This document shows positions 1 through 10,924 of a stretch of 64,000 nucleotides of DNA, piece after piece. A program made the translations under genes and the position numbers. The DNA is from Bagarius yarrelli (Eukaryota > Chordata > Actinopteri > Siluriformes > Sisoridae), in NCBI GenBank assembly GCA_005784505.1, contig VCAZ01000049.1, positions 310,001-374,000 of the forward strand, written 5' to 3'. The notes beneath the pieces are model-generated. The model did no database searches and was not told where the DNA came from. It saw only the letters and a program-made list of their open reading frames with translations. Every line of letters starts with the position of its first letter. Within the stretch, counting starts at the first letter, position 1.

Positions 1-92
1 AGAGTATGCTTCTGCAATAAAAATTGAATTTATTTTAAGGCTTTTAACACATCTTAACCAGGGGTGCCAATAATTATGGAGGGCAGTGTATA
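1..92. mobile_element. Tc1/mariner-like element end
   Basis: The segment ending GGGGTGCCAATAATTATGGA (61-80) followed by GGGCAGTGTA (to 90) looks like the terminal inverted repeat of a common fish Tc1-like transposon. The rest of the element would lie left of the window. Confidence 0.45.
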
Positions 93-139
93 TTATATTA
101 TATTATATTATATTATATTATATTATATTATATTATATT
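89..139. repeat. (TATTA)n microsatellite
   Basis: About ten perfect pentanucleotide units directly after the Tc1-like end. Confidence 0.9.
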
Positions 140-2330
140 TAATTCATAGAAGATTAAGTTTAAATAAAAATACAAAAAGTATTGTTTTCAATTATTGTAT
201 AAAAATATTAATATAGAAAATGATCCTAATATTTTATCTGATATATCCAGCACGCTCAGTCCCATCGATGTTATGCATGTGTTTTAAAATGGAGTATGAA
301 CGCAACTGATTTATTGTGAATATATTTACTATATTTTATTTATACTGAATTAAGTAAATGTAAAAGTGAGGTTTTGATTTATAAAATAATGTTATCAAAA
401 CCATCTAATATATTTGCCTTAAATTAGTAAAGAACTCACTAATTTCTCAATGAGTATTGACCGGGAGGATTGTAGGTGATCGGCTCCATGTTATTATTGT
501 TGTGTGGATGAGGTTTTACCTGAAATTATTTAATATGAAAATGGAATCTTTAAAAAAAACAAAAGTGATTTTAATGATGTTAACCCGAGGTTCTTTAAAA
601 CAAGAACTACTGTACATGGAATCTGACTCAGAGGAATCTCTAATCTACCTGGCTATATTTAAGGGCTTTCCAGGAGAACCATATGAAAACGACTGTGCTA
701 TGTTTGTTGATGGTAGAATGTACAATATGTTTGTGGTTGACTTATATTGTTTATGTTCTAATACAGACCATTGTACATAGTGCTGGATATTTGACTACAC
801 AAATCTAAGTATTATATAAGTATTTCAGTAACGTCAGACAATTTAACTTACAAGAGGCATTAAGTTTTATGTTTCGCCCAGCTGGTCATGGCGTATCTTA
901 GGAAATTTTGGTGTGTCATGTTTATGGAAAACTTGGAACGTTAAAGAATTGTTTGTTTTTTGGATTTCAATATTTTAAAGCTTTCACGAGAAACAAAATT
1001 ATGTAGCACTCAATATGCAATCACTATTTTCCAGACAATTGTTTGCCCATTATTCTGAGGAGTCCAAAGTATTCCTGAGAGATGATCAGTAGCCTGTATT
1101 TAGATTGCAGAAAGAAGGTTTAAGGGGTAAAATTGGCATGTTATCATGACAACCCAGATAAACCTGTGCTGTATTTTTCCACTAATAAATAGAGCCTTTC
1201 CACATTAAGGGCTACATTAATAGTTTGTCAAAGGATTATGGTCCCTCAGAAAAAAAGAGAATAAAATGCTCCTGAGTTTGCTTGTATTAGGCCAGCAGCA
1301 TGTGGGGTGAGTAAGGCTTACAGAACAGATAATCAGCAGCGGTGTAGTGCAATCAACAGCATCCAGATAACAAGGCTCTCCCAAAATACAGGCCCCATGG
1401 AGCAATCCTAATTGCCTAAACCCTCTAAAAAATCTGCTGTGTTTCTTTTGGGGATGGAGCAAAAAAACAAAAACACATGCATCACAGGACACCCTATACA
1501 TCAATACACACAACATTTAGTAAAAGAAAGAAATATCTGAGATGAGATTTATACCAGTAGTTATTCCACCATTTTTTTTTAAATTATAGACATTAATAGA
1601 CATGTAATGACTCAGACATGCTGGCTGAAATACTGCATTGTATTACACAGTAATAGTTACATATCCTCAGGGTGTTTATATGAAAATAATTGCAGATCTA
1701 ATGTGATGGTTTCGATTCACAAAGTGACACGTGTTATAAAAGTAACAAGGCCAATTGAAAAAGCTGAGCACGTGCTTGCTCAACAGGTCCACACACAGCT
1801 TTATTCCTAATAGTAAAGATGCTGTGTCATGACAACTAACAGCAGCAGTCTGCAATTACAGCCGGGCTCGCAATTAATTTTAGTACAAAAAGAAAATTTT
1901 TAAGGCTAAAATTAGTTATAGTGAGGAAAAATGCCTCCATAGACATTAAAAATACCCTAATTATTTGCATAAACTGTACTGCATGTTTAGAGGAAGGTAA
2001 TACACAAATGAAACCATTTAATATGAAACTGTGCTGTATTTATTGATCATGTCAATGGGATGTGCCGTGATAAATACACACATCACTGATCAGACAGTAA
2101 TTAATAAAGTAGAAATAAAATAAGGTACGTGAGAAGACATTTTTTTTTTCATTTTAGTCATCATGGCAAGGTTTGTAATAAACCATAATTACTGGTATCT
2201 CCAGAATAAACAGCCAGGGTGGGTTAAAAAGTGAGTTTGTAGAGAAATGTCTTTGTAGTTAATTAGCTTACCGTCACACTACAAATTAGAGGAAGCTAAC
2301 CTGTATAAAGGTTCAGGTTTTTATTGGAGT
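140..2330. other. AT-rich noncoding stretch
   Basis: No gene recognised. An open frame at 457-780 starts at TTG and has no recognisable domain. Nothing else stands out. Confidence 0.4.
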
Positions 2331-2332
2331 TT

Positions 2333-2738
2333 CTCTCTTCTCTTTTGCTTTTAATTAGCTCATAAATATTAAATAGAATTTAATGTTCGCGTTTGACTTG
2401 CCGGCAATTAGCAAATTGGCAACAAAACATGGAAAAACCGACAAACTCACTAATATTAACCACATCACAACTATTATTAACATAAATAGCTGAAGTTTTA
2501 AATGAAATTTGACTCCTGCTGCTGATCTTTGATCTAAAATGATTGTTACTCGGCTCGTTGAATTGCACAGATGTGTTTAGTTTTTAATGTAGTTTCTGTT
2601 CTTTTCTGAACCAAATGATTTTTTTGTAATTTTAAATAAATATTTAATGAAAAAAATACAAAAAAACTAAATAAAACAATGGTGAGGGGCTTAACACCAG
2701 CAACGCCATCAACTCCAACTATCACAGTAAGCCTAATT
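2333..2738. repeat. Dispersed repeat of unknown family, copy 1
   Basis: Diverged copy of the segment at 15612-16006, in the same orientation. Shared blocks: TGGAGTTTCTCT at the left, a central TTTGA...CTGCTGCTGATC block, and GGCTTAACAC...CAGTAAGCC at the right end. Probably a non-autonomous transposon. Confidence 0.55.
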
Positions 2739-3034
2739 TAAATATATGTTATGGCTCATTTGTGCGTTTTGTCTTGTTTGAGAATGATTATGGTACAATG
2801 AGGAAAGTAGTTCAGTTGTCCCACCAAGCTGCAACTGTGGAACCCCTGAACAAGCTCCAGGTTAAATTTTTATTCCTTTTACCTAGTAACACTACAAGTA
2901 AAAAGTTTATGCCAAGGGAAAAATGGCCATTCATCTTTTTTTTTGCCTTTCCACAGTTGTTTGGTATCGAGATGGCAGATGTTCATTATCTGGCATAATG
3001 CGAGGGACAACACTGAGGAGGTCTCAACCAGTTA

Positions 3035-3100
3035 CAGGGCAAAATCACACTTACACACATTCACAAACTATAGATAATTTGGAGACGTCAGAGCCAGCAT
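3035..3100 (-). mobile_element. SINE-B fragment
   Basis: CACACTTACACACATTCACA...ATAATTTGGAGACG resembles the middle of the second SINE family seen at 58990-59328. Short and degraded. Confidence 0.35.
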
Positions 3101-4189
3101 TAACATTTTCAGCAATATGTTCTACATAGCTTTCTGGTAGAATTGGACCAGACAGACTAGCCTCAACTAACCACATTCATCAATGAGCCTTGGATGCCAA
3201 CGGTCATGTTTTTTGGTAGGTATTAACCACTGCATCCTACCAACCCACAATAGAGAGGTTATGTCCATTTTTAGACCAGTCCCAAAACTTACATGAATAT
3301 AAAAGTAAGTTTATAAAAGTAAATTTTTACAGAGTTTAGCACAAATTGTTCTTATCCAGTGCAGCTTACAGAAGTCAAGCATTTTTATTATTTTCACCAC
3401 AGATGGCAGTTATATAATTGCTGACTTAAATGGAGTTAAAAAAAAAATCGCAAATGGCTATTTACTTTACCAAATGATCTGTTTCCACGCATTAATTGGC
3501 CAATTTGCCTAATTTTATGAGCCTAAACCAAATGAACAGTGATGGATTCCAGGCACTAATATACAGTTATTATCAGTGGAAAAGAGCACTTGTACATGCA
3601 GGTCCTTTTCATTCAGTCAAAGGTCAAAGCTTGCTGCTCCTGCTTACTGTTAATATCTGCTGATCACGATCAGATCCTGGGATTAAATACCATCATGGCA
3701 CTAACACACCCACAGCAGTTAAAAACGGCTACATCATTTAAGATAACAAACAATTGTTCAATTCCCAGTTGCAGTCGCTTGAAATGAATAACTATAAATA
3801 TTTTTTACAATAATCATATTAATTAAGAAAGTCTACAATTTCAGTCCGTTACAACAGAAAATCCCAGAAAAAAAATGCTTGCTTTCATTCCTGTGAATAA
3901 TGTAAATGTATTGGTTATTTAGCGTTTGGATTAAAAGTGATTTTATTTCTGAGACTATTTGTGAACACATCAGCACACCTAGAACGGTCTTCAGTTTTCA
4001 CAAAGTTAGAAGTACAAAAATGTCTAAAATTTCTCATAATAATGTATTGAAATTTTGCTTTATAAACACTGTTTAAGCATATTCTCAGCCTCAGATAACA
4101 CACCAACAGACTACTGGCTGAACATTTAGCTGTGACACTTCAGGAGTTTTCAAGTCGTCTTCTGATTGGATGAAGTGTACAGGCTTTCC

Positions 4190-4280
4190 ACGAGGTGCCT
4201 TTGTGGAGCTGGGAATCGAACCTACAATCTTCAGGTTGGTAGTCCAACACCTTAACCATAAGCCACCACTTCCCCATTTT
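4190..4280 (-). mobile_element. SINE-A fragment (tRNA-like head)
   Basis: Head part of the tRNA-derived SINE: on the minus strand AAGTGGTGGCTTATGGTTAA with a B-box-like GGTTCGATTCCC. The tail is missing. Confidence 0.7.
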
Positions 4281-4385
4281 TTTTACAATACCCCATTTAA
4301 CATTTACATTTAAGGCGTTACACCTGCACCTGAACCTATTCATACACTAGCCCTGAATTTTGTGTGTTGTGTTTAATTCTCAGGA

Positions 4386-4450
4386 CTAAGTTGCCACTGC
4401 TGGTCCCCCCGAGCAAGGCCCTCATCGGTAAAATTGCAAAAATGTAAAGA
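4386..4450 (+). mobile_element. SINE-A internal fragment
   Basis: AGTTGCCACTGCTGGTCCCC followed by GAGCAAGGCCCT matches the middle of SINE-A; truncated on both sides. Confidence 0.55.
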
Positions 4451-4499
4451 GCATCTTTCCGAGCATTCATGCCAGCTCAAAACAGTGACCTACCAGAGA

Positions 4500-4870
4500 C
4501 TTGGGAGTGTATATCTTACAGTAATATTAAAACTTGCACAATATATTAAAAAATATCGCAAATGTTCATATCATGAATAATGAGCAATTTAAAATCCTCA
4601 GCTGCTGCCGAAGATTTAGTGCCAAAACAAAGATTTGGCAGAATTTAGGTTTGACAACACGAAGGGGAAACACTACAAAGCTGTACAAACACCTAAAAAC
4701 AAAACACTATTGGTATTATCAATGCTCGGCAGAAAACTCTTCAAAACAATGAACGTGTTTAAAGAAAAATATGTTAATTATCTAATTTTTTAAAGATATC
4801 ATATCACATATCGAATATCACGTGCCATCACACATCCTATTCTTCTTAAATATCCTGCAGCCCCAATCAA
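4500..4870 (+). mobile_element. hAT-like remnant with BED zinc-finger trace
   Basis: The frame at 4600-4752 reads KIWQNLGLTTRRGNTTKLY, then KHLKTKH and QCSAENSSKQ. This is the G-N-T-x-x-L-x-x-H-L-x-x-x-H half of a BED finger as in hAT transposases and ZBED proteins; the leading cysteines are not clear. ATATCG-rich flanks also fit. Decayed and not a gene. Confidence 0.55.
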
Positions 4871-5090
4871 AACTGCCTCAGTAACTTATTTTATTATTGT
4901 GCTTTTATGAAAGCTCATAACAGGACAAAATAGTACTTCATTATAATATTTCATATAATTAGCTTATTTTTAATATTTCTGGTTAATCCAATTTCATTTA
5001 TAAAAAAAAAGTAATAAATAAGTAATAAATCTAAAGTACTTTAATAAAAAAAAAAAAAAGAGTAAATCTGCAATGATCTTGCTTACAGTC

Positions 5091-5172
5091 CCTGGATGTG
5101 GTTTTAACTGCAGCTTAACTTCCTGGTCAGAAGGAATAACAATTTTGTCTTGTTTATTTTCAACGATGGCTG
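5091..5172 (-). other. Candidate coding exon of unknown gene
   Basis: On the minus strand an acceptor CCCCACAG and a donor ACT/GTAAGC bound an open stretch that reads IVENKQDKIVIPSDQE, then VKLQLKPHPGT. The composition looks protein-like. The frame also runs on unspliced for a dozen codons, and the opposite strand is open too, so chance or an old transposon is possible. It could belong to the gene suggested by the promoter at 25.1-25.5 kb. No family recognised. Confidence 0.25.
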
Positions 5173-6257
5173 TGGGGTATTAGGAATTATGTATAACAGT
5201 AAATATACAAATAGTTAAAATATTTATTTATTAAAGAATTCTGTAGGGCTTTTTAGGGAGGTATTATATTTAACAGTGCTGTTAAAAGAAAAGTTAACAA
5301 TTCTGCAGCAGAATGTAAAAGGATGAACAGAGGATGCTCTATATGGCTTATTTAATTTACCATTTATACAATGTTTTACACACCTAATCGCCATTTTGTC
5401 ATCGACCTGCACAGATAATTGCAGTCAGTGGTCATGCTTCGGTTCACATACAACGTCAGTTGGCACCATTGTGTGCAATGAGCAGCATCGCTTGCAAACC
5501 ACGGTGAACTAAATAAAGTCATTTTTAAGTAGATGTGAGAGAAAATATTTTAAAAAAGAAAAAAATGAGTCTAAATAAGCTTATCATACACTAGAGATAT
5601 TGAACAGCCGAGCAGGAAAAAGCTACAACTGTATGAATGCAGTTCCGGCATTCAGGAAAATCTGTTGAAATAACATGCAGAGTAAAACCCTAAGCCTCAT
5701 AAAAGAAATTCTTTGGTTGATCGGATTGAGTTTTAATATTAACCCCACAGCACTTTACTACCTACTTACAGTAGTTTCAATTGTGCTGAGCTGCTTTTTT
5801 TAAGTTACGGTTCATTAGTAATGCATGGGTGCCAGTAGGCTGTGGGCAAGAAGCATCAGCGGCTTCCCTGGAGACATGAATAACATGCTTGCTGCACTTA
5901 GATTGACCTCTCTTAGAGTCTACATAGTCAGTCCTCTGAGTTTTAAAAGTAGCAGCAAACGCATACACGAGCTAAATCAATTAATCTACTTCCTTCTGGT
6001 TTCTTTAAACTGACACTGTTTTTTTCTAATGTACTAGATTTAAGGGCGGTTTGGAATTTCAGACAAGCTAAAAATCTTGATTTAAGCCATCACTATTCTG
6101 TAGCAGTGTATCGGCGACATTTTTAATTGTAATTGTAGGTTTAAACAAAAGAGTTCTCTTATACACAAAAGCAAGAACCCTACATTCTTTCTAGGTCTTT
6201 AAAGCCGTCCTAAGACTGTGTGATTTCATCAGTCTTTTGTGATTGCTTCTTGTCAGA

Positions 6258-6395
6258 CTCAGAGATGCTGCTAGCAATTTTGGGCTCTATGAAAGTATAT
6301 AAGGTCGGGTTTCCAATCTATTCTGCACTGTTACTACTAACAAAACAAAGCCCCCCCCCCCCCAAAAAAAAGTGCAGCACCCCTGATAAAAATGT
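6258..6395. repeat. Dispersed repeat pair, copy 1
   Basis: GCTGCTAGCAATTTTGGGCT and, further on, CTGTTACTACT plus GCACCCCTG match 50560-50702. Includes a 13-base C run. Family unknown. Confidence 0.45.
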
Positions 6396-7438
6396 ACAAA
6401 TATGAACCCCATGTCATACTGCAGGATAACATAATGTCAAGACTTTTTTTAAAAGGACACACAGAAGAGGACTCGTCAATCTGTGACACGTTTAGTAACT
6501 TGTGTTCTCTTGTTCTCAGTACCTAGCAGCAGACAAACAGCAGCAAAGACATAAATTGTCCACCAGAATTTTCCTGAAATAGTTTAAAGTCGTGTCTAAT
6601 TAAATCATCAGGGTCCTCATTACTCCTATTGGTTCTTGGTTTGACGGTTGTCATAGGAGAAATTACAGGAAAGTGTCTAAAATCTTCTGCCAGAATTTCA
6701 TCGGAGGAGAAAAAAACATCACAGCAGCCATTAATCAGCTAACAGTGAAACTAGCATCAAACTATGTCAAACTAGTGATCAAAAACAAAATATTTTGTTT
6801 CGTTATTGAAATCTTTTAGGATATTAAAAAATGTGTCCCAGACAACCAAATTGTGGCCAAATTCCAGTTATTCGGATTTGCTAACCACAAACACTGTATG
6901 GCAAAATGATGATGTCACCTGACTATTGCATCTATAAGTCCAACTCTCACTCTCACCTCTGGAAACACCTTTTACTGTATTGTGGAGTGTGGCTGTGGTG
7001 ATATTTTAGCCACAAATGCATGTGAGATCTAGTATGAGGTGCAGGTAGCGTGACACCAATTAAAACAACAAAACAAATCCTGTATATGGTTAAGGATTAG
7101 GCCACCTAGGGAACTTTTAAAAAAACATAGAAAATGACCTGGTCTATCATGCAGTTAACTGAGCCGTTAAACCTTCACAGCCACGAAAACCTTAATTTAC
7201 TTTTTCACGTGATAAGATCAAGAACACAACACCTTTTAAATAGCATCTGATCTTTCCCCCTTTTATTCTAGCCAGCAGAAAATTAGATCGGTAAGACTAT
7301 TCAGAGGGATAAACACAGGCTAATATAAAGCAGATAAAGACTTTATGTCTGAGCGTGATTTCTTTTTTTTTTTTCTCCACCTCTATTTAACTTGGCAGTG
7401 AGCTACACACGGAAAGGTCAACAGGGTTACACACAGAC

Positions 7439-7462
7439 CACACACACACACACACACACACA
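7439..7462. repeat. (CA)n microsatellite
   Basis: Twelve uninterrupted CA units. Confidence 0.9.
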
Positions 7463-8197
7463 CTCACCACAAACACACTAATGGAGACATTCAAAGGCAC
7501 CAGACCAGATACATACTTAATAAAAAACAAAATTAGGAATTCGGATCACAAACTATGCCAAGGTTCTACGTGCTGGAGGTTTGATTCAAATGACTACTGA
7601 ATATTTCAGGGGAAATATTTCAACTGTAGAGTACATGAAGAGGCTCAGTGCTAAGAGCTAAAGTGTGAGAAGAATTTAAATATTCATCAACATGAAAACG
7701 GTTCAGATTTGAACGCCAACTGAAAAGAAATTCAACAAATTGCACTTGCACTGCAACTGACACGTAACAGTATAGTGGATTTCAACTCTAACAATTTAAC
7801 CCTTCAGAAGCAAAGACCACGCCACAACCAAGGTATATTTATTGCATGGAATGTTAGGAACGGGTAAGATGAGAATAAAGGGGCAGGGGGTGTAGGATGA
7901 GGACGAAGGATGCAACCTGGGAGAAAGAGAATAGGGAATAAAGGTAGCAGAATGGATGATAAGGGGGAGGGGGAAGGAAGGATTAGGAAAAAGAGGGAAA
8001 TAGTGAGATATGGGGCAGGCGCGATATATGCAGGGAAGTCAAGTGATTGGTTAATGATTGGTTAGTCAGGTGATTTGTTCCTGAACTTTAAATTACCCTG
8101 TTAACTCCCATTTTACAAGCAAAGACCACATCACAACCAAGGTTCAGAGAACCAAGGTTAGTTAGCATCAGCAACCAGGTTAGAAGAGAGCGTTAGT

Positions 8198-8880
8198 AGG
8201 GGTGGGAATTTTTAGGTATTTTACGATCCGATCTAATTCCGATTCGGGAAGTCACGATCCAATTACAGAATTGATTCTTAATCTAACTTTTTTCTACTTT
8301 TTCTATTTTTTTGCTGTGTAATTACATTTTTTTGCTGTGTAATTACATTTTTAACCATTTTTAACCAGAATTGAAGTTTTCATGTTTTTTGTTTATAAAT
8401 GTTGGAATTTCTGTATGACAATATTATCCAACTTAAAAAAAAAAAAAAAAAGATGATTTGGTTTTAATAACAAAGTTGTGTTCATCGTCAACAAGCTCTG
8501 AATGAAACATCATGAAACTTCAGAAATTATCAGATTACATATAACATGATTATGAGGATCCTTCAAAATAACGCCATGGCTTATGCACCTGCAACTGTGT
8601 AAGAAACCCTGTGTTATCCACGACGGAGAACAGGCACACCGAGTTAATCGCTTCGCCTTTTTTTCAGAATTCGGTGGAAGCGTTGCAACGTGTTGCCACA
8701 CGGTCGATTTTAAATTTGATGTTGATTTGATTGTTCAAATGATGTTAATTTGATTGTTCTGCGCCGTTGCGATCTTATTTGAAATTAGAATCGATTCTGG
8801 ACTTTTGAGAATCGATTCAGGAATCGTTAGAGAAAAAAATTGTATTGCATCCACTAATCAATTTTTTTTCCTACCCTTAG
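8198..8880. mobile_element. hAT-like non-autonomous element with possible target duplication
   Basis: Begins GGGTGGGAATTTTTAGG and ends TTTTTTTTCCTACCC, with TTAGTAG repeated on both sides, 7 of the 8 bases expected for a hAT target duplication. The interior has the CGATCC/GATTCGG/ATCGATT motifs seen in fish hAT-type elements. No transposase frame. Confidence 0.45.
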
Positions 8881-9689
8881 TAGAATGACGTAACGTGTGA
8901 CACAGTATGATACGCTAGGCCTTACAGGAAGTGTTGCGGGCTTGAAGTTTTTTGTCATGAAAGTTTTGGTTGATGTATATATATAGAATACAGTTGTAAT
9001 AGCCTTGCTTTGTTATCTGTGCAACTAAAATAATTGCCCTTGGATTAAGGAGTGCGTTAGAAATGGAGCCACGTTCCAGTTGTTAATGTTGTCCTCAATT
9101 TTGGTAGATGCGCGATAGAAAAGCTATCTGGAGATGAGAGCTGGTGTAGCGGCTTGCGATGGGAAAGAGGATTCTGTCTTTCGCATTCCTTTTTTAGAAT
9201 AGCGGTCTTAATGCTCGTACTGGTGGAGAGGACATAACTTGGGAACCATTGGAAGATTGGAGTGAGGAGAAGTATTTCCCGAAGTAGTCAGATTGAGATC
9301 CAACAGATCATTGTTTAAATCAGGTGAGTTTATCTGTAACACTATTTTCATTGTAGAGTTTGAGAAAAAGAGACAAATATTGCGATATGAGGCAGCCCTG
9401 TATATTTAAATAGATCTTCAGTTAGCGCCATAAAAATATTTTTTGCTGTGACACAATAATAATACACAAATCAGTCGTTTACGGTTCTTGTTAGAGAAAC
9501 TGTCCTAATGCACAGTATTAGCCCTTTATCTTCAGCAATCACTTTATCCTGGTCAGTGTAATGATGGAACACTGGGCTCTTGGTGGAGATAGGGGTGCCA
9601 CATGGTTACAGTGCGCTGAAGTGGTGCTCAAATGCACCTCAGATGTCATGGAATTGACTTTGCTTAAGCCTCCTATATGTAATACAACT

Positions 9690-10195
9690 CATCCTAATAG
9701 GTTCAGTCTGTTCTATTCTTGTCCACTCAGGCCACTCAGTTGCTTGTGCAGTCTTCTTTAATTTACTGCAACTCGCTCCTAGCAGGTCTCCGAATGCAAT
9801 TTCTCCATGCAGATGATTAAGAATGCAGTTGCGCGCATTTGTTTTTAACCTCCAAAATTTTTTACACCCCATGCCACTGCTGCACTCCCTCCACTGGCTT
9901 CCAGTAGCTGCATACATCAAATTCAAAACACTGATGCCTGCCTACAAAGCCAAAAACAGAGCAGCAACCTCTTATCTTAAAGCACTTATCACTCCTCCCT
10001 CCCTCAGATCAACAAGCACCGCTCGACTGAACCCACCATCCCCGAAGACCAGGGTAGGTTGGCCTCAAGATTTTTCTCTGTTCTGGACTGAAGATGGTGA
10101 AATGAACTTCTCATCAATGTCAGAACAGATGTTCAAAGGCTTAAATCCCATTTGTACATCGCTTTGGATAAGGGCGTCTGCTAAATTATGGAAAT
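9690..10195 (+). mobile_element. L2-clade LINE 3' remnant (reverse transcriptase C-terminus and tail)
   Basis: Conceptual translation in shifting frames gives YCNSLLAGL, then LHSLHWLPVAAYIKFKTL, AYKAKN and TSYLKALITPPS...LRST, the C-terminal signature of L2-type reverse transcriptases. It ends with CGCTTTGGATAAGGGCGTCT, the same tail carried by the SINEs in this window, which supports L2-driven SINE mobilisation. Stops and frameshifts show it is dead. Confidence 0.75.
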
Positions 10196-10264
10196 GGAAT
10201 GGCATTCCAGTGTCTTAGACTGTTTGCCTTGCACCAGTCTAAGCTTGTTTTATGAGTACAGAAA

Positions 10265-10622
10265 CTAAAATTACCAACCTTTTTAGTCTGAGACCCCCTT
10301 TTCTTCAAGAAAAAAATGATATTATTGCTCTTGGTATTTTCTGAATTGGTGGTAGTTTCCTCACTCTGGGTCCAGTATGTCTGTGTCATTACTATCAGCT
10401 GCTGAAGGCGAGTCAGTGAGACGCGGTCGTTTTCGTAGAGGACGAATTACAAATTTGTCTATTTTTTGGTCAGCCAGGGGATCATTAATAAAATTAGCTA
10501 ATGCGTTCTCCCTAATGCTCACTGCTCAACACTTTTCAAAATATGACGCAACTCCCACAGAGCTTGCTTAGGCCCCCCTGTGGGTCGGGACCTCCCTGTT
10601 GGAAACCGCTGCTGTTGCCAAA
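10265..10622. mobile_element. Possible DNA-transposon remnant
   Basis: Left end ACCAACCTTTTTAGTCTGAG and right end GGGACCTCCCTGTTGGAAAC resemble ends of a common vertebrate hAT-like class (GTTTCCAAC...GACCC). The ends pair poorly and the interior is not recognised. Confidence 0.25.
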
Positions 10623-10883
10623 TTTTAGAAAGGGTTGCCAGGTTTTAGAAACATTTCCATAGAGTTATTACCATAAAAAAAGCTGACAAATGCTGCCATT
10701 AAAAACACTTATTAAAAAAAAACCTGGCAATTCTGCAGCCAAAAAGACGTTTGACTTTGTGTGGGTCCTTAAAATTACAGTCATGTGTAGCTTCAAACAT
10801 GTTTCTTATCTATACTAAGTAGAGTTTCATATTTATAGTTAGCTCATGCTGATTTATTTACCGAAATTGAAGCAGCCAGGAAA

Positions 10884-10886
<3 letters not shown>

Positions 10887-10921
<35 letters not shown>
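10887..10921. repeat. (GA)n microsatellite
   Basis: About 17 GA units. Confidence 0.9.

Positions 10922-10924
<3 letters not shown>

Larger units (their letters stand above)
4880..8190. other. Intergenic or intronic AT-rich stretch
   Basis: Apart from the exon candidate at 5091-5172, a poly(C) tract (6351-6363), a repeat (6258-6395) and a CA microsatellite (7439-7462), nothing recognisable. Confidence 0.4.

Noticed and set aside
457..780. 107-codon plus-strand frame with an acidic SDSEES stretch
   Set aside because: Begins at TTG, AT-driven composition, no recognisable domain, no splice context or neighbour support.
2762..2872. Short plus-strand stretch NDYGTMRKVVQL resembling part of a semaphorin domain, followed by CAG/GT
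   Set aside because: No convincing acceptor, no neighbouring exon, and the similarity is limited to a few residues.
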